A stretch of DNA of 64,000 nucleotides, taken from Paraburkholderia elongata (lineage in GTDB: Bacteria; Pseudomonadota; Gammaproteobacteria; Burkholderiales; Burkholderiaceae). Location: NCBI RefSeq assembly GCF_013177735.1, contig NZ_WOEZ01000284.1, positions 19,831-83,830 on the forward strand, written 5' to 3'. The notes under the pieces were generated by a model. It was given only the letters and a program-made list of their open reading frames with translations, ran no database searches and was not told the origin of the DNA. The position numbers were made by a program, and so were the translations under genes. Shown in pieces: positions 1 to 9,037 of the stretch. Position 1 is the first letter of the stretch, and each line of letters opens with the position of its first letter.

Positions 1-915
1 TACAAGCTCGCGACCGGCCAGGACCCGACGCATCCGGTCAACATCCGCGCTCAAGAGGCGATCAATCACATTCGCGAAGCGACCAAGGGCCGCCTCGACA
101 TCAAGCTCTTTCCGCAGAATCAGCTTGGCTCCGATACGGATCTGCTCTCGCAGGTGCGCAATGGCGGCGTCGAGTTCTTCAATCAGGCCTCGTCGATTCT
201 GGCCACGCTGACGCCGGCCGCAGGCATCGTCAACACAGGCTTCGCATTCAAGGACTACGACGCGGTCTGGAAGGCAATGGACGGCGATCTCGGCAACTAC
301 ATCCGCGCGCAAATCGGCAAGGCGGGCATCGTCTCGGTGAGCAAGGTGTGGGACAACGGCTTCCGGCAGATCAGTTCATCGACCCGGGCGTTGCGCACGC
401 CGGCTGATCTGAAAGGCTTCAAGATTCGCGTGCCGCAAGCGCCGATGCTGACCTCACTGTTCAAAGCGCTTGATGCGGGACCGGCGCCGATCAATTTCAA
501 CGAGCTGTATTCGGCGCTGCAAACCGGCGTGGTAGAAGGTCAGGAAAACCCGTTGCCGATCATCGCCACGGCCAAACTCTATGAAGTGCAGAAGTACATC
601 AGCCTCACGTCGCACGTGTGGGACGGATACTGGATTCTCGGCAACCGCGCCGCATGGGAGCGTCTGCCTGCGGACATCCGTGCGATCGTCACGCGTGAAT
701 TCGAAAAGGCCGCGATGCTGCAACGCGCGGATATCGCCGCGCTCAGCCTCTCGTTGCGCGACGAGCTGAAAAAGAAGGGCATTACCTTTATCGATGTCGA
801 CCGCGGGGCCTTCCGCGACGCATTGGCCAAGACGAGCTTCTATCACGACTGGAAAGCCAAATACGGCGACGAGGCGTGGGGCCTGCTAGAGAAGTCCGTC
901 GGAAAACTGGGGTAA
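1..915 (+). CDS. TRAP transporter substrate-binding protein, DctP type (5' truncated by window edge)
   Basis: Periplasmic receptor that captures an organic acid and hands it to the TRAP permease encoded next. The frame is open from base 1, so the true start and signal peptide lie outside the window; 304 residues are visible against about 330 usual for the family. The visible N-terminus (YKLATGQDPTHPVN) is a typical mature DctP beginning. The middle contains the family's LKGFKIRVPQAP segment (the arginine that usually grips the substrate carboxylate is in it) and the FNELYSALQTGVVEGQENP signature. The gene ends 4 nt before the permease start, so the two are surely co-transcribed. The substrate cannot be read from sequence. 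Family assignment is firm. Confidence 0.93.
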   Translation, partial: YKLATGQDPTHPVNIRAQEAINHIREATKGRLDIKLFPQNQLGSDTDLLSQVRNGGVEFFNQASSILATLTPAAGIVNTGFAFKDYDAVWKAMDGDLGNYIRAQIGKAGIVSVSKVWDNGFRQISSSTRALRTPADLKGFKIRVPQAPMLTSLFKALDAGPAPINFNELYSALQTGVVEGQENPLPIIATAKLYEVQKYISLTSHVWDGYWILGNRAAWERLPADIRAIVTREFEKAAMLQRADIAALSLSLRDELKKKGITFIDVDRGAFRDALAKTSFYHDWKAKYGDEAWGLLEKSVGKLG

Positions 916-919
916 TGCA

Positions 920-2779
920 ATGATCTCGATCTCCTATTCGCACGAGCGGCAGCATCGGTTCGCCTGTGCGCTCGACTCCGCCCTCGGCCATCTGGTGGAG
1001 ATTCCCGCTGCCTTGCTGGTGCTCGCGGAAATCGTCGTGCTGCTGGCCGGGGTAACGAGCCGCTATCTGCTGCACGCGCCGCTTGTCTGGTCCGATGAAC
1101 TCGCCTCCATGCTGTTCCTGTGGCTCGCCATGCTCGGCGCCGTGATCGCCTTGCGGCGCGGCGAGCATATGCGGATGACGGCGCTGGTCGGCATGGCGCC
1201 GCCGGGTGTGCGCGCCTTTCTCGACGTGGTCGCGATCGCCGCGCCGATCGCGTTCCTTGCGATGGTGATCGGTCCGGCGATCAGCTTCGCGCAGGACGAA
1301 TCGTTCATCACCACGCCGGCACTCGAATTGTCGAACTCGTGGCGCGCGGCTGCCTTGCCGGTCGGCTCGGCGCTGATGCTGCTGGTCGCCGTAGTGCGGC
1401 TCGTCCGCATGGGCAACTGGCGGCTGACGCTTGGCGCGATCGCAACGGTCGGCGCGCTGGTCGGCATCTTCATTGCGCTGGGACCGCTGTTCCGCGATCT
1501 CGGCAATATCAACCTGCTGATCTTCTTTGTCGGCCTGGTCGCGCTCGGTGTGCTGAGCGGCGTGCCGATTGCCTTCTCGTTCGGACTCGCCACCTTCGGC
1601 TATCTTGCGTTGACCACGAATACGCCGATGCCGGTGGTGGTCGGCCGGATGGATGAGGGCATGTCGCATCTGATCCTGCTCTCGGTGCCGCTCTTTGTGT
1701 TTCTCGGCCAGTTGATCGAGATGACCGGCATGGCCGCGGCGATGATCGCGTTCCTCGCGAGCCTGCTGGGGCACGTGCGTGGCGGCCTGTCGTATGTGCT
1801 GGTCGGCGCGATGTATCTGGTGTCGGGTATCTCGGGCTCGAAAGCCGCGGATATGGCGGCGGTTGCGCCCGTGTTGTTCCCCGAAATGAAAGCGCGCGGC
1901 GCGAAGCCGGGCGATCTGGTGGCGCTGCTCGCTGCGACCGGCGCGCAGACCGAGACGATTCCGCCGAGTCTCGTGCTGATCACGCTCGGCTCGGTGACCG
2001 GCGTGTCGATCTCGGCGCTCTTCACGGGCGGCATGCTGCCGGGCATCGTGCTGGCGATTACCTTGTGCATCGTGGTGCAGTGGCGTTATCGGCGCGAAGA
2101 CATGTCGGGCGTCAAACGTGCAACGGGTGTCGAGATTCTGCGCAAGTTCGTGATCGCGTTTCCTGCGATCGCCTTGCCGTTCGTGATTCGCGCAGCGGTG
2201 GTGGAAGGGATTGCGACGGCAACCGAAGTCTCGACGATCGGTATCGCCTACGCGGTGCTGGCCGGCCTGCTGATCTATCGCCGTTTCGAATGGGCGCGGT
2301 TGAAGCCGATGCTGATCGATACCGCGACGTTGTCCGGCGCGATTCTGCTGATTATCGGCGCGGCGACGAGCATGGCGTGGGCGTTGACTCAATCGGGTTT
2401 CTCGGGACAACTTGCGCAAACGCTCAGCGGTTTGCCGGGCGGCGCGGCGATGTTCATGGCCGCATCCATCTGCGTGTTCGTGATTCTCGGCAGCGTGCTC
2501 GAGGGCATACCGGCGATCGTGCTGTTCGGCCCGCTGATGTTCCCGATCGCGCGGCAGATGGGCATTCACGACGTGCACTACGCAATGGTGGTGATTCTGT
2601 CGATGGGCGTGGGTCTGTTCGCGCCGCCGTTCGGTGTCGGCTATTACTCTGCTTGCGCGGTGAGCCGCATTCATCCTGACGATGGCATGAAGCCGATTCT
2701 TGGGTACATCGCTGCGTTGATGGTTGGTCTGATCATTGTCGCTGCGGTGCCGTGGATTTCAACCGGCTTCCTGCATTGA
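920..2779 (+). CDS. TRAP transporter fused small and large permease (DctQM)
   Basis: Inner-membrane part of the TRAP transporter, using a sodium or proton gradient to import the ligand delivered by the upstream receptor. At 619 residues it fuses DctQ and DctM: residues roughly 15-175 are the four-helix Q part and about 190-619 the many-helix M part (starts after LGNINLLIFFVGLVALG; contains VLSGVPIAFSFGLA and GGMLPGI-like M signatures). Fused QM proteins are a known variant, so the fusion is not an artefact. The ATG at 920 lies 4 nt behind the receptor stop. A hairpin and a 121-nt gap follow before the transketolase gene, so the enzymes downstream may be expressed at a different level. Confidence 0.93.
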   Translation: MISISYSHERQHRFACALDSALGHLVEIPAALLVLAEIVVLLAGVTSRYLLHAPLVWSDELASMLFLWLAMLGAVIALRRGEHMRMTALVGMAPPGVRAFLDVVAIAAPIAFLAMVIGPAISFAQDESFITTPALELSNSWRAAALPVGSALMLLVAVVRLVRMGNWRLTLGAIATVGALVGIFIALGPLFRDLGNINLLIFFVGLVALGVLSGVPIAFSFGLATFGYLALTTNTPMPVVVGRMDEGMSHLILLSVPLFVFLGQLIEMTGMAAAMIAFLASLLGHVRGGLSYVLVGAMYLVSGISGSKAADMAAVAPVLFPEMKARGAKPGDLVALLAATGAQTETIPPSLVLITLGSVTGVSISALFTGGMLPGIVLAITLCIVVQWRYRREDMSGVKRATGVEILRKFVIAFPAIALPFVIRAAVVEGIATATEVSTIGIAYAVLAGLLIYRRFEWARLKPMLIDTATLSGAILLIIGAATSMAWALTQSGFSGQLAQTLSGLPGGAAMFMAASICVFVILGSVLEGIPAIVLFGPLMFPIARQMGIHDVHYAMVVILSMGVGLFAPPFGVGYYSACAVSRIHPDDGMKPILGYIAALMVGLIIVAAVPWISTGFLH

Positions 2780-2787
2780 TCTGCTGA

Positions 2788-2818
2788 CGTATGAGGCTGC
2801 GCTGTGCGGCCTCGTATG
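2788..2818 (+). terminator. intergenic hairpin between permease and transketolase genes
   Basis: A stem of about 10 pairs (left arm CGTATGAGGC, right arm GCCTCGTATG, two G-U pairs) with an 11-nt loop sits 8 nt behind the permease stop. No run of T follows, so it is not a classic Rho-independent terminator; it could be an attenuator or an mRNA 3'-end stabiliser. Seen directly; function inferred. Confidence 0.4.
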
Positions 2819-2900
2819 AAAGTCTTTCGCCCAATCCGATTCAATCCGCTTTGATTGCCGCCGCCCTGCATGCCAGGGCGGCGTAGAGGAGCCTTTTGTC

Positions 2901-4955
2901 ATGTCCACCACCGAAGCTCAGTCCGCTGCACCGATTGCTTCGCACGCTTCGATCGTGCCATTGCCGCAGGCCGAGGCAGCGCAAACGACGCCGTTACCGC
3001 TCGCCGACGCGATCCGCTTCCTCTCCATCGATGCGATCCTGCAAGCCGGCGAGGGCCATCAGGGTGTGCCGCTCGGCATGGCGGAAATCGCAACCGCGCT
3101 GTTCACCCGGCACCTGAAATTCAATCCCGCCGATCCAACCTGGCCCGACCGTGATCGCTTCGTGTTGTCCAACGGTCACGGTTCGCTGCTGTTGTATTCG
3201 CTGCTGTATCTAACCGGTTATGCAGCGATCAACCTCGACCAGCTGAAGACCTTCCGCGAACTCGGCTCGCACTGCGCGGGACATCCGGAGTACGAACCGG
3301 CGCATGGGATCGAAGCGACCACTGGCCCGCTCGGGCAGGGTATCGCCAACGCGTTCGGGATGGCCATTGCCGAAGCGTATCTCGCGGCGAAATTCGGCAG
3401 CGAGCTCGTCGAGCACTACACGTATGCGTTCGTCGGTGACGGCTGTCTGCAGGAGGGCATTGGTCAAGAAATGATTTCGCTGGCCGGGCATCTGCGGCTG
3501 GGCAAACTGATTCTCTGCTGGGACGATAACCAGATCACCGACGACGGCAGCACTTCGCTTTCGATCAGCGAAGACGTCTGTGCACGATTTCGCGTGGGCG
3601 GGTGGCAGGTGATCGAAGTCGACGGTCACGATCTTGAAGCAGTATCCGCGGCGTTGACGATTGCGCGCGCCGACCCGCGTCCGTCGATGATCGCGTGCAA
3701 GACGGTCATCGGCCGCGGCATCGCGCGCTTGCAAGGGCAGCGCGGCGGGCATAGCGGCAAGCTATTTCAGGCAGATGCGGACGCGGCGCGCGAACAACTC
3801 GGCTGGCCGCATGCGCCGTTCGAGGTGCCAGCCGACGTCCTGAACGGATGGCGCGAGGCAGGCCTGCGTAGTAGTGAGGAATACAACGCGTGGCACGCGC
3901 GCCTCGCCGCCTTGTCGGATGCGCGGTGCGCCGAGTTCGAGCGGGTCCAGGCGGGCGGCTTGCCGGAAGGCTGGCGCGACGTGCTCGACGATTACCGCAA
4001 GCGCGCGGTGGAGCGTGACGAGCCGCAGCCTGGCATCACCGTGTCTGGCGAGATCAGCGATCTGTTCGCGCCGCTGCTACCTGAACGCATGATCGGCTGC
4101 GCCGATCTCGAAGCGCCCACGGGCCACAAGCGCCAGTTGCACGCTTTCACCGCCGACGACCGCAGCGGTGCGTACGTCCACTGCGGCGTGCGCGAACATC
4201 TGATGGGCGCGATGGCCAACGGCATGGCCGCGCATGGCGGCATCATCGCGACCAGCGTCACCTATCTCGCGTTTTCCGACTATCAGCGTCCGGCGATGCG
4301 CATGGCCGCGTTGATGGGCTTGCCGGTGCACTTCGTGTTCAGCCACGACTCGATCGGGGTCGGCAAGAACGGGCCGACGCATCAACCCGTCGAGATACTC
4401 GCCTCATTGCGCGCGATGCCGAACATGCGCGTGCTGCGTCCCGCCGATGCGGTGGAAGCGGCCGAGTGCTGGGCGCTTGCCTTGGAGCATCGACGCGGGC
4501 CGAGTACGTTGGTTTTTGCAAGGCAAGCGTTGCCACTGGTGCGTCGCGAGCACTGCACCGAGTCGTTGTCGCGTCGCGGTGCTTATGTGCTGGCCGAAGC
4601 GGAGGGCGGCGCGCGAGTCGTGACGTTGCTTGCCACCGGCTCCGAGGTCGCGTTAGCGTTGCAGGCACGCCGCCAGTTACAGGAAGAGGGCATTGCGACT
4701 GCCGTGGTGTCGATGCCATGCTGGGAAATTTTCGACGAACAGCATGCCGACTATCGCGCCGCGGTTTTGGGTTTAAACACGGTGCGCATCGGCGTCGAGG
4801 CGGCGCTGCGTTTCGGCTGGGACCGCTATCTCGGCGAGCGCGGCGGTTTTGTTGGGATGAAGGGCTTCGGCGCTTCCGCCTCTGCGGAGACGTTGTACGA
4901 GCACTACGGCATCACGGCGCAGCATGTTGTCGCCGAAGCGAAGCGGCATCTGTAA
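2901..4955 (+). CDS. transketolase
   Basis: Thiamine-diphosphate enzyme that moves two-carbon ketol units between sugar phosphates. The 684 residues cover both halves that some homologues split into two subunits. Visible: EGHQGVPLGMA at about 51-61 (usually GHPG), the GHPEYE and TTGPLGQG motifs at 127-146, the ThDP/Mg signature GDGCLQEG at 179 with Asn210, and in the C-terminal half CGVREH with the catalytic glutamate and GPTHQPVE. About 30 Ala/Gln-rich residues precede the conserved start. RBS AGAGGA lies 11 nt before ATG 2901. It sits between a TRAP transporter and a hydroxypyruvate-type reductase, so it is likely a catabolic paralogue rather than the housekeeping enzyme; hydroxypyruvate, a known transketolase ketol donor, would link it to the next gene. 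That link is inference. Confidence 0.9.
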   Translation: MSTTEAQSAAPIASHASIVPLPQAEAAQTTPLPLADAIRFLSIDAILQAGEGHQGVPLGMAEIATALFTRHLKFNPADPTWPDRDRFVLSNGHGSLLLYSLLYLTGYAAINLDQLKTFRELGSHCAGHPEYEPAHGIEATTGPLGQGIANAFGMAIAEAYLAAKFGSELVEHYTYAFVGDGCLQEGIGQEMISLAGHLRLGKLILCWDDNQITDDGSTSLSISEDVCARFRVGGWQVIEVDGHDLEAVSAALTIARADPRPSMIACKTVIGRGIARLQGQRGGHSGKLFQADADAAREQLGWPHAPFEVPADVLNGWREAGLRSSEEYNAWHARLAALSDARCAEFERVQAGGLPEGWRDVLDDYRKRAVERDEPQPGITVSGEISDLFAPLLPERMIGCADLEAPTGHKRQLHAFTADDRSGAYVHCGVREHLMGAMANGMAAHGGIIATSVTYLAFSDYQRPAMRMAALMGLPVHFVFSHDSIGVGKNGPTHQPVEILASLRAMPNMRVLRPADAVEAAECWALALEHRRGPSTLVFARQALPLVRREHCTESLSRRGAYVLAEAEGGARVVTLLATGSEVALALQARRQLQEEGIATAVVSMPCWEIFDEQHADYRAAVLGLNTVRIGVEAALRFGWDRYLGERGGFVGMKGFGASASAETLYEHYGITAQHVVAEAKRHL

Positions 4956-4971
4956 ATAAATCATCGAGGAG

Positions 4972-5943
4972 ATGAGCATGCAAAGAATCGTTTTTCTCGA
5001 CCGCGCCACTCTTGCGCCGCAAATCGTCTTACGCGAGCCGCGCTTCGATCATCAACTGATCGAGCACGATCGCACGACGCCGGATCAATTGCTGAAGCGA
5101 CTGGACGGCGCATCGATCGCGATCACCAACAAGGTGCCGTTGGCGAACGAGGTATTGGAGCAACTGCCGGATCTGAAACTCGTCGCGGTCGCCGCCACCG
5201 GCACCGATTGCGTCGACAAAGCGGCCTGCCAGCGACTCGGTATCGCGGTGAGCAATATTCGCGGCTATGCGATCAACACCGTGCCCGAGCACACCTTTGC
5301 GCTGATCCTCGCACTTCGGCGCAATCTGATCGCCTACCGCGACGACGTGCTCGCCGGCGAGTGGCAGAAGTCAGGGCAATTCTGCTTTTTCACGCATGCG
5401 ATTCACGATCTGGCCGGTGCGCGGCTTGGCATCATCGGCGAAGGGGTGCTTGGGCAGCGCGTCGCGGAAATCGGCAAAGCCTTCGGCATGCTGCCGATGT
5501 TTGCCGCTCACAAGGGGAGGGAGGGTCTGGGCCCACTTTACACGCCGTGGGACGAGGTGCTCGCAACCAGCGACATCATCACCGTGCACAGTCCGCTCAC
5601 ACCGAATACGCGGAACATGCTGGCCATGCCCGAGTTCCGCGCAATGAAGCGCAAGCCTTTGATCATCAACACGGCGCGCGGCGGCCTCGTCGACGAAGAC
5701 GCATTAGTGCAGGCGCTTGACGAAGGGTTGATCAGCGGTGCGGGTTTCGATGTGACCGCGAGCGAACCGCCCCCTGAGGACAATCCGCTGATGCGTGCGG
5801 CCGGCCGCTCGAACGTCATTTTGACGCCGCATGTGGCATGGGCGTCGGACGAGGCACAACAGCGTCTTGCCGATCAGTTAATGGACAACATTGAGAACTT
5901 CGTAAACGGCGCACCGACCAATCTCGTGCAAGGGGCGTATTGA
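4972..5943 (+). CDS. D-2-hydroxyacid dehydrogenase, glycerate/hydroxypyruvate reductase type
   Basis: NAD(P)-dependent cytoplasmic reductase of 2-keto acids. The 323 residues have the family layout: substrate-binding front part with AATGTD and NTVPEHTFAL, Rossmann motif GIIGEGVLGQ at 154-161, and the catalytic triad Arg236 (NTARGG), Glu265 (ASEPPPED) and His287 (LTPHVAWAS). The N-terminal MQRIVFLDRATLAP is very like HprA-type glycerate dehydrogenases, so hydroxypyruvate to D-glycerate is the likeliest reaction. RBS GAGGA precedes ATG 4972; an in-frame ATG at 4978 is an alternative. It lies 16 nt after the transketolase stop, clearly the same transcript. Confidence 0.88.
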   Translation: MSMQRIVFLDRATLAPQIVLREPRFDHQLIEHDRTTPDQLLKRLDGASIAITNKVPLANEVLEQLPDLKLVAVAATGTDCVDKAACQRLGIAVSNIRGYAINTVPEHTFALILALRRNLIAYRDDVLAGEWQKSGQFCFFTHAIHDLAGARLGIIGEGVLGQRVAEIGKAFGMLPMFAAHKGREGLGPLYTPWDEVLATSDIITVHSPLTPNTRNMLAMPEFRAMKRKPLIINTARGGLVDEDALVQALDEGLISGAGFDVTASEPPPEDNPLMRAAGRSNVILTPHVAWASDEAQQRLADQLMDNIENFVNGAPTNLVQGAY

Positions 5944-5951
5944 TTGACAGG

Positions 5952-5995
5952 GGCGCGGTGTCGCGCCGCGCGGATCGTCGGACGAATTGCGTCCG
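5952..5995 (+). terminator. two GC-rich hairpins closing the TRAP/transketolase operon
   Basis: Just after the dehydrogenase stop are two perfect hairpins: GGCGCG-4 nt-CGCGCC (5952-5967) and CGGACG-5 nt-CGTCCG (5979-5995). Neither has a T tract, so they may protect the 3' end or act with Rho. The rest of the 452-nt gap to 6395 holds no convincing gene; it carries one further weak inverted repeat (CGGTGA / TCACCG, 6220-6237) and presumably the promoter of the next gene. Confidence 0.45.
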
Positions 5996-6395
5996 CGTCG
6001 ATCGCGAAGAGAACTAGCTCGTTGCGGACAAAAATCCGGCCACCCCGGACGAGAAAATTGCCTTTCCCAAACTAGAAATTCGCTAGCATCGCACTGTAGT
6101 CTCCCGTGGCCACGGGCGCGGAGAATGCTCGCGGATTTCGGACAATTTTGCCTGGGCCTCGCGTCCGTTCAGCACAAATTGTTTTTTCGCATTAGCATAC
6201 GTGGGTGTCCCGTGCCGTTCGGTGAAGTGAATCACCGGACCATTGCCGCTGGACCGTCAATGTGTGCGGGTCACGCAAATTATCCCCACATCAACCCATC
6301 GCAGGCCTATGCTGCGAACCTGCCGTCCGACATGCTTTTCGAGCGGGCGGCCATCATCAATCCAATCGCATCGATTGAACGAATCGTTGGTTAAT

Positions 6396-7022
6396 ATGAG
6401 GAAAGTACGTACATCATTGATAGTCGGAGTGCTTCTCGTCGAGGTGGTGTTCGGCGCTTTTTTACTGTTGCAAAAAAGCCAACGCTCGACGGACGACGCC
6501 GACGTCACGACGAATAGCTCAGCGGAATTGGCCGCGACTTCCTCCCAAGTGGGTGACGCTCATGTGACCGCGGGAACTATAGTCGGCGCAGCGCCTCTCT
6601 CCGGCAACACAGCGACTGACCCTAAACAGTCTGCTGGCGGGACTGTGGTGACGGAATCCGGCGCGCCCTCGCCAGCTAAAGTTGCCGTGCAAGTGCCGCA
6701 ACTGAACACGCAACCACGCGAGCCGGTCGCGGTTCATGCTTACGTCGCGCCGAAGACCAACCCGGTGCCGCGAACCGAAAGCAGGCGTGACAGTCTGCAT
6801 CGTCGTGGTTCGAATCTGGTTGCGTCCTCGATCACGGATCAGCTGGTCAAAGAGTCAGCCAAACTCGATCCGGCACTGCCGCCGCCGGCCCAACCCAGTC
6901 GTAACGACCCGTATCGTCCCGGCTCGAACCCGGTTGCGGCTGCAATGACTGATCAGCTAGTGAGAGAGTCCGCGAAACTGGATCCGTCACTGCCGCCGCC
7001 GAACCAGCCCAACGTGAAATAA
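6396..7022 (+). CDS. hypothetical N-terminally anchored protein with two C-terminal 38-residue repeats
   Basis: No family recognised. The 208 residues begin with a single hydrophobic segment (about 6-24, TSLIVGVLLVEVVFGAFLLL), which anchors or exports it, followed by a low-complexity Ser/Thr/Ala/Val linker and a Pro/Arg-rich stretch. The end consists of two tandem 38-residue units (nt 6786-6899 and 6900-7013), each reading approximately GSN-V-A--(I/M)TDQLV-ESAKLDP-LPPP-QP. The repeat unit alternates a short amphipathic helix with a polyproline linker, which suggests a periplasmic binding or spacer role, but that is guesswork. ATG 6396 is preferred over the earlier in-frame start at 6243 because it begins right at the membrane segment. 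Confidence 0.7.
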   Translation: MRKVRTSLIVGVLLVEVVFGAFLLLQKSQRSTDDADVTTNSSAELAATSSQVGDAHVTAGTIVGAAPLSGNTATDPKQSAGGTVVTESGAPSPAKVAVQVPQLNTQPREPVAVHAYVAPKTNPVPRTESRRDSLHRRGSNLVASSITDQLVKESAKLDPALPPPAQPSRNDPYRPGSNPVAAAMTDQLVRESAKLDPSLPPPNQPNVK

Positions 7023-7046
7023 GCGCGCGGCGCGAAGCGTGGGCGG

Positions 7047-7559
7047 CTACCGGTAGAACACGTAGTCCGCGAGATAGGGCGAGCTTCCGGGTTCGTGTTC
7101 CGTCGAGCACGGTGCTGCCGGCGCTAACCCGCCGACGGTATGCACGCGCTGTACATATCGCACTGCTGAAAGTGTGCCGCTACCGGACGTGCTATGCGTT
7201 TCGAGCAATAGCTGCGGTATGCTCGCCCGTGTTTCGCTGGGCTGCTGCGCGAGCACGTGGCCTACGATCCGGCTGCCATCTTCCGTTTCCCAGGACGGCC
7301 CCGCGCCATGCCGGACCGCAGCGTGACCGCTCGCATCGTAGAGCGTTGCTTGTGGGCTCTTGAACACCCATCCTAGACGACGCTGCGCGTCGAATTCACA
7401 CGAGTAGTTCTGTACGCCGGACGCAGCGAGTGTCATCACGCGCTCGGCTTGGGGTGGGTCGATGGACGCACTCGGGGGACTTGCGGGCGGCATTGCACAT
7501 GCGGCTAGCATGGATACGGCGATGGTTGCGAAGCTTGCTTGCGAAATATTTCTGAGCAT
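7047..7559 (-). CDS. DUF3455 family lipoprotein
   Basis: Function unknown. 170 residues; the N-terminal hydrophobic segment ends in SMLAACAMPP, a lipobox whose cysteine would be lipidated, placing it at an outer or inner membrane surface. The mature part (ASGVQNYSCEF, GWVFKSPQATLYDASG, VRYVQRVHTVGG, YVFYR end) matches my recollection of DUF3455, a family common in Burkholderiales and fungi. ATG 7559 is chosen because GAGGTG lies just upstream; the longer GTG start at 7568 would disrupt that. It follows the TAXI receptor gene by 32 nt on the same strand and may share its transcript. Confidence 0.8.
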   Translation of the reverse strand: MLRNISQASFATIAVSMLAACAMPPASPPSASIDPPQAERVMTLAASGVQNYSCEFDAQRRLGWVFKSPQATLYDASGHAAVRHGAGPSWETEDGSRIVGHVLAQQPSETRASIPQLLLETHSTSGSGTLSAVRYVQRVHTVGGLAPAAPCSTEHEPGSSPYLADYVFYR

Positions 7560-7591
7560 GGATGTCACCTCGAGAGTAGTGCGCCGCGCAG

Positions 7592-8965
7592 CTATTGCTC
7601 CCCTGCTACACGGGAAATTCGATCCCGGACTACGCCAATCGCCTGCTTGAGTGCATAAACGTCATGGAAATAACGCTGCGGCATCTTGATCTGGTTGGCA
7701 TGCGCATCGATGTGCTCGATCTCGTCCCGCCATCGCGCGATCTGGTCCGGAGTTGGATGGCGGTTTTTCCATATTTCATCTTCGAGCGCTTTGATCTCGC
7801 GATACCAGACAATCAGGCGTTTTTTTATCCGTGCCTCTGCCATGCGCGGCAACGCCTGCAGCAGGCCCAGCAATAAAGCCATGAAGGGAAGCAGGATCAG
7901 CAGACGTCTTTCGATAAAGCTGGCCAGCCAGAATGGCAGATAACGCTGCAGGAAGGGGCGCCCCGTTTTGAAGTAACGCTCGCTCTCCCCGGAAAGAGGA
8001 AATTCCTCGGTGTTCAGATTGGGAAACACGCCAAGCGGCGTGAAGTAATCTTCGCCGCCGTGGACGGTTTTGGCCGCGTCCAACAACAGGTAGGCGAGCG
8101 CGGGGTGCAGTGTGTCTTTGGAGACGAGCAACGCGGTGGCGGCGAGCAGCGTGACGTCGGCTTGCGGCAGATCGTTGACGACGCTGGTCGCGGCGCGCGG
8201 AAAAATAACCTTGGAGAGCGACGGGAATTTCTGCACCAGCGCATCGGCCTGCGCAAAACTCATCAGCTTGAGATTGCTGTTCAGCAGCGTTGTCTGCATG
8301 GGCGCATCGGGCCTGCCGATAAAGAAAGCCGCATCCACCTGACCGTTTTCGAGGGCTTGATAGGCTTTGGCTGCGTCCATTTCGAGCAGCGTTGTATTGT
8401 CCCGTGTGATGCCGCTGTACCCGAGCAATACTTGGGAGACGTTCAGCAGGCCGCTGCCGGGAATACCGATTGAAACCTTCTTGCCGCGCAGTTGTGCGAG
8501 CCGGTTGATGGTCGACTCGCCGCGGTAGAACACCCAGATCGGTTCATAGGAGACGGCGGCGATTGTCTGCAGGTGGTCGGTTTCTTGAGGGCTGGTGGTG
8601 CCGGACTGGATGAAGCCCACCTCGTATTCGCTGTCCGGATCCTTCAGCCGCTGATAGTTTTCGCTCGACCCCGACGAACGGCGGATATCGAGCGTAATGC
8701 CATCGCGTTTCAGGATGGGCGCATAGCGATCTGCAAAGCCGCGATAGATCCCGTTGTCTGCTCCAGTTGTGATGACGATTGTGTGGCGGAAGGCGGGCTC
8801 GAGTATGACCGAGACTCCCCAACCTAGTGCGGCCACCAGCAGTATCACACCGGCGATGAGTAGCCGCCGGCGACCCGGTGTCATTGGGACTTTTTCGTTG
8901 CGATGGAGCGCTGGGTTTTGCCTGGGCATTGTTTGCTGGTTTCGTTCGGCGCTGCTCGCCAGCAT
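7592..8965 (-). CDS. TAXI-family TRAP solute receptor with membrane anchors and cytoplasmic tail
   Basis: Ligand-binding protein of the TAXI class: VITTGADNGIYRGFADRYAPIL, the QSGTTSPQETDHL-type loop, VSIGIPGSGLLNVSQVLL and DAAFFIGRPDAP are all family segments. Unlike a free periplasmic receptor, it has an N-terminal membrane helix (about 34-54), a second helix near 352-373 (LLILLPFMALLLGLLQALP) and an 82-residue charged tail predicted to lie in the cytoplasm and to form a coiled coil (EIKALEDEIW...). No TRAP permease gene is nearby; instead an orphan response regulator lies upstream on the same strand, 72 nt away. A sensory role is inferred. Start is uncertain: 8965, 8929 or 8884 are possible, none with a clear RBS. 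Confidence 0.83.
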   Translation of the reverse strand: MLASSAERNQQTMPRQNPALHRNEKVPMTPGRRRLLIAGVILLVAALGWGVSVILEPAFRHTIVITTGADNGIYRGFADRYAPILKRDGITLDIRRSSGSSENYQRLKDPDSEYEVGFIQSGTTSPQETDHLQTIAAVSYEPIWVFYRGESTINRLAQLRGKKVSIGIPGSGLLNVSQVLLGYSGITRDNTTLLEMDAAKAYQALENGQVDAAFFIGRPDAPMQTTLLNSNLKLMSFAQADALVQKFPSLSKVIFPRAATSVVNDLPQADVTLLAATALLVSKDTLHPALAYLLLDAAKTVHGGEDYFTPLGVFPNLNTEEFPLSGESERYFKTGRPFLQRYLPFWLASFIERRLLILLPFMALLLGLLQALPRMAEARIKKRLIVWYREIKALEDEIWKNRHPTPDQIARWRDEIEHIDAHANQIKMPQRYFHDVYALKQAIGVVRDRISRVAGEQ

Positions 8966-9037
8966 GGATAATGCAGCGCCTTGAACACCTTGTCCACATT
9001 CGCACTCAAGGTGACTATCGTCGCGATGCGTGAAAAA

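Noticed and set aside
788..2674. 628-residue ORF on the minus strand, His/Arg/Gln-rich
   Set aside because: It is antisense to the TRAP permease, with low-complexity composition produced by the GC-rich opposite strand; no domain is visible.
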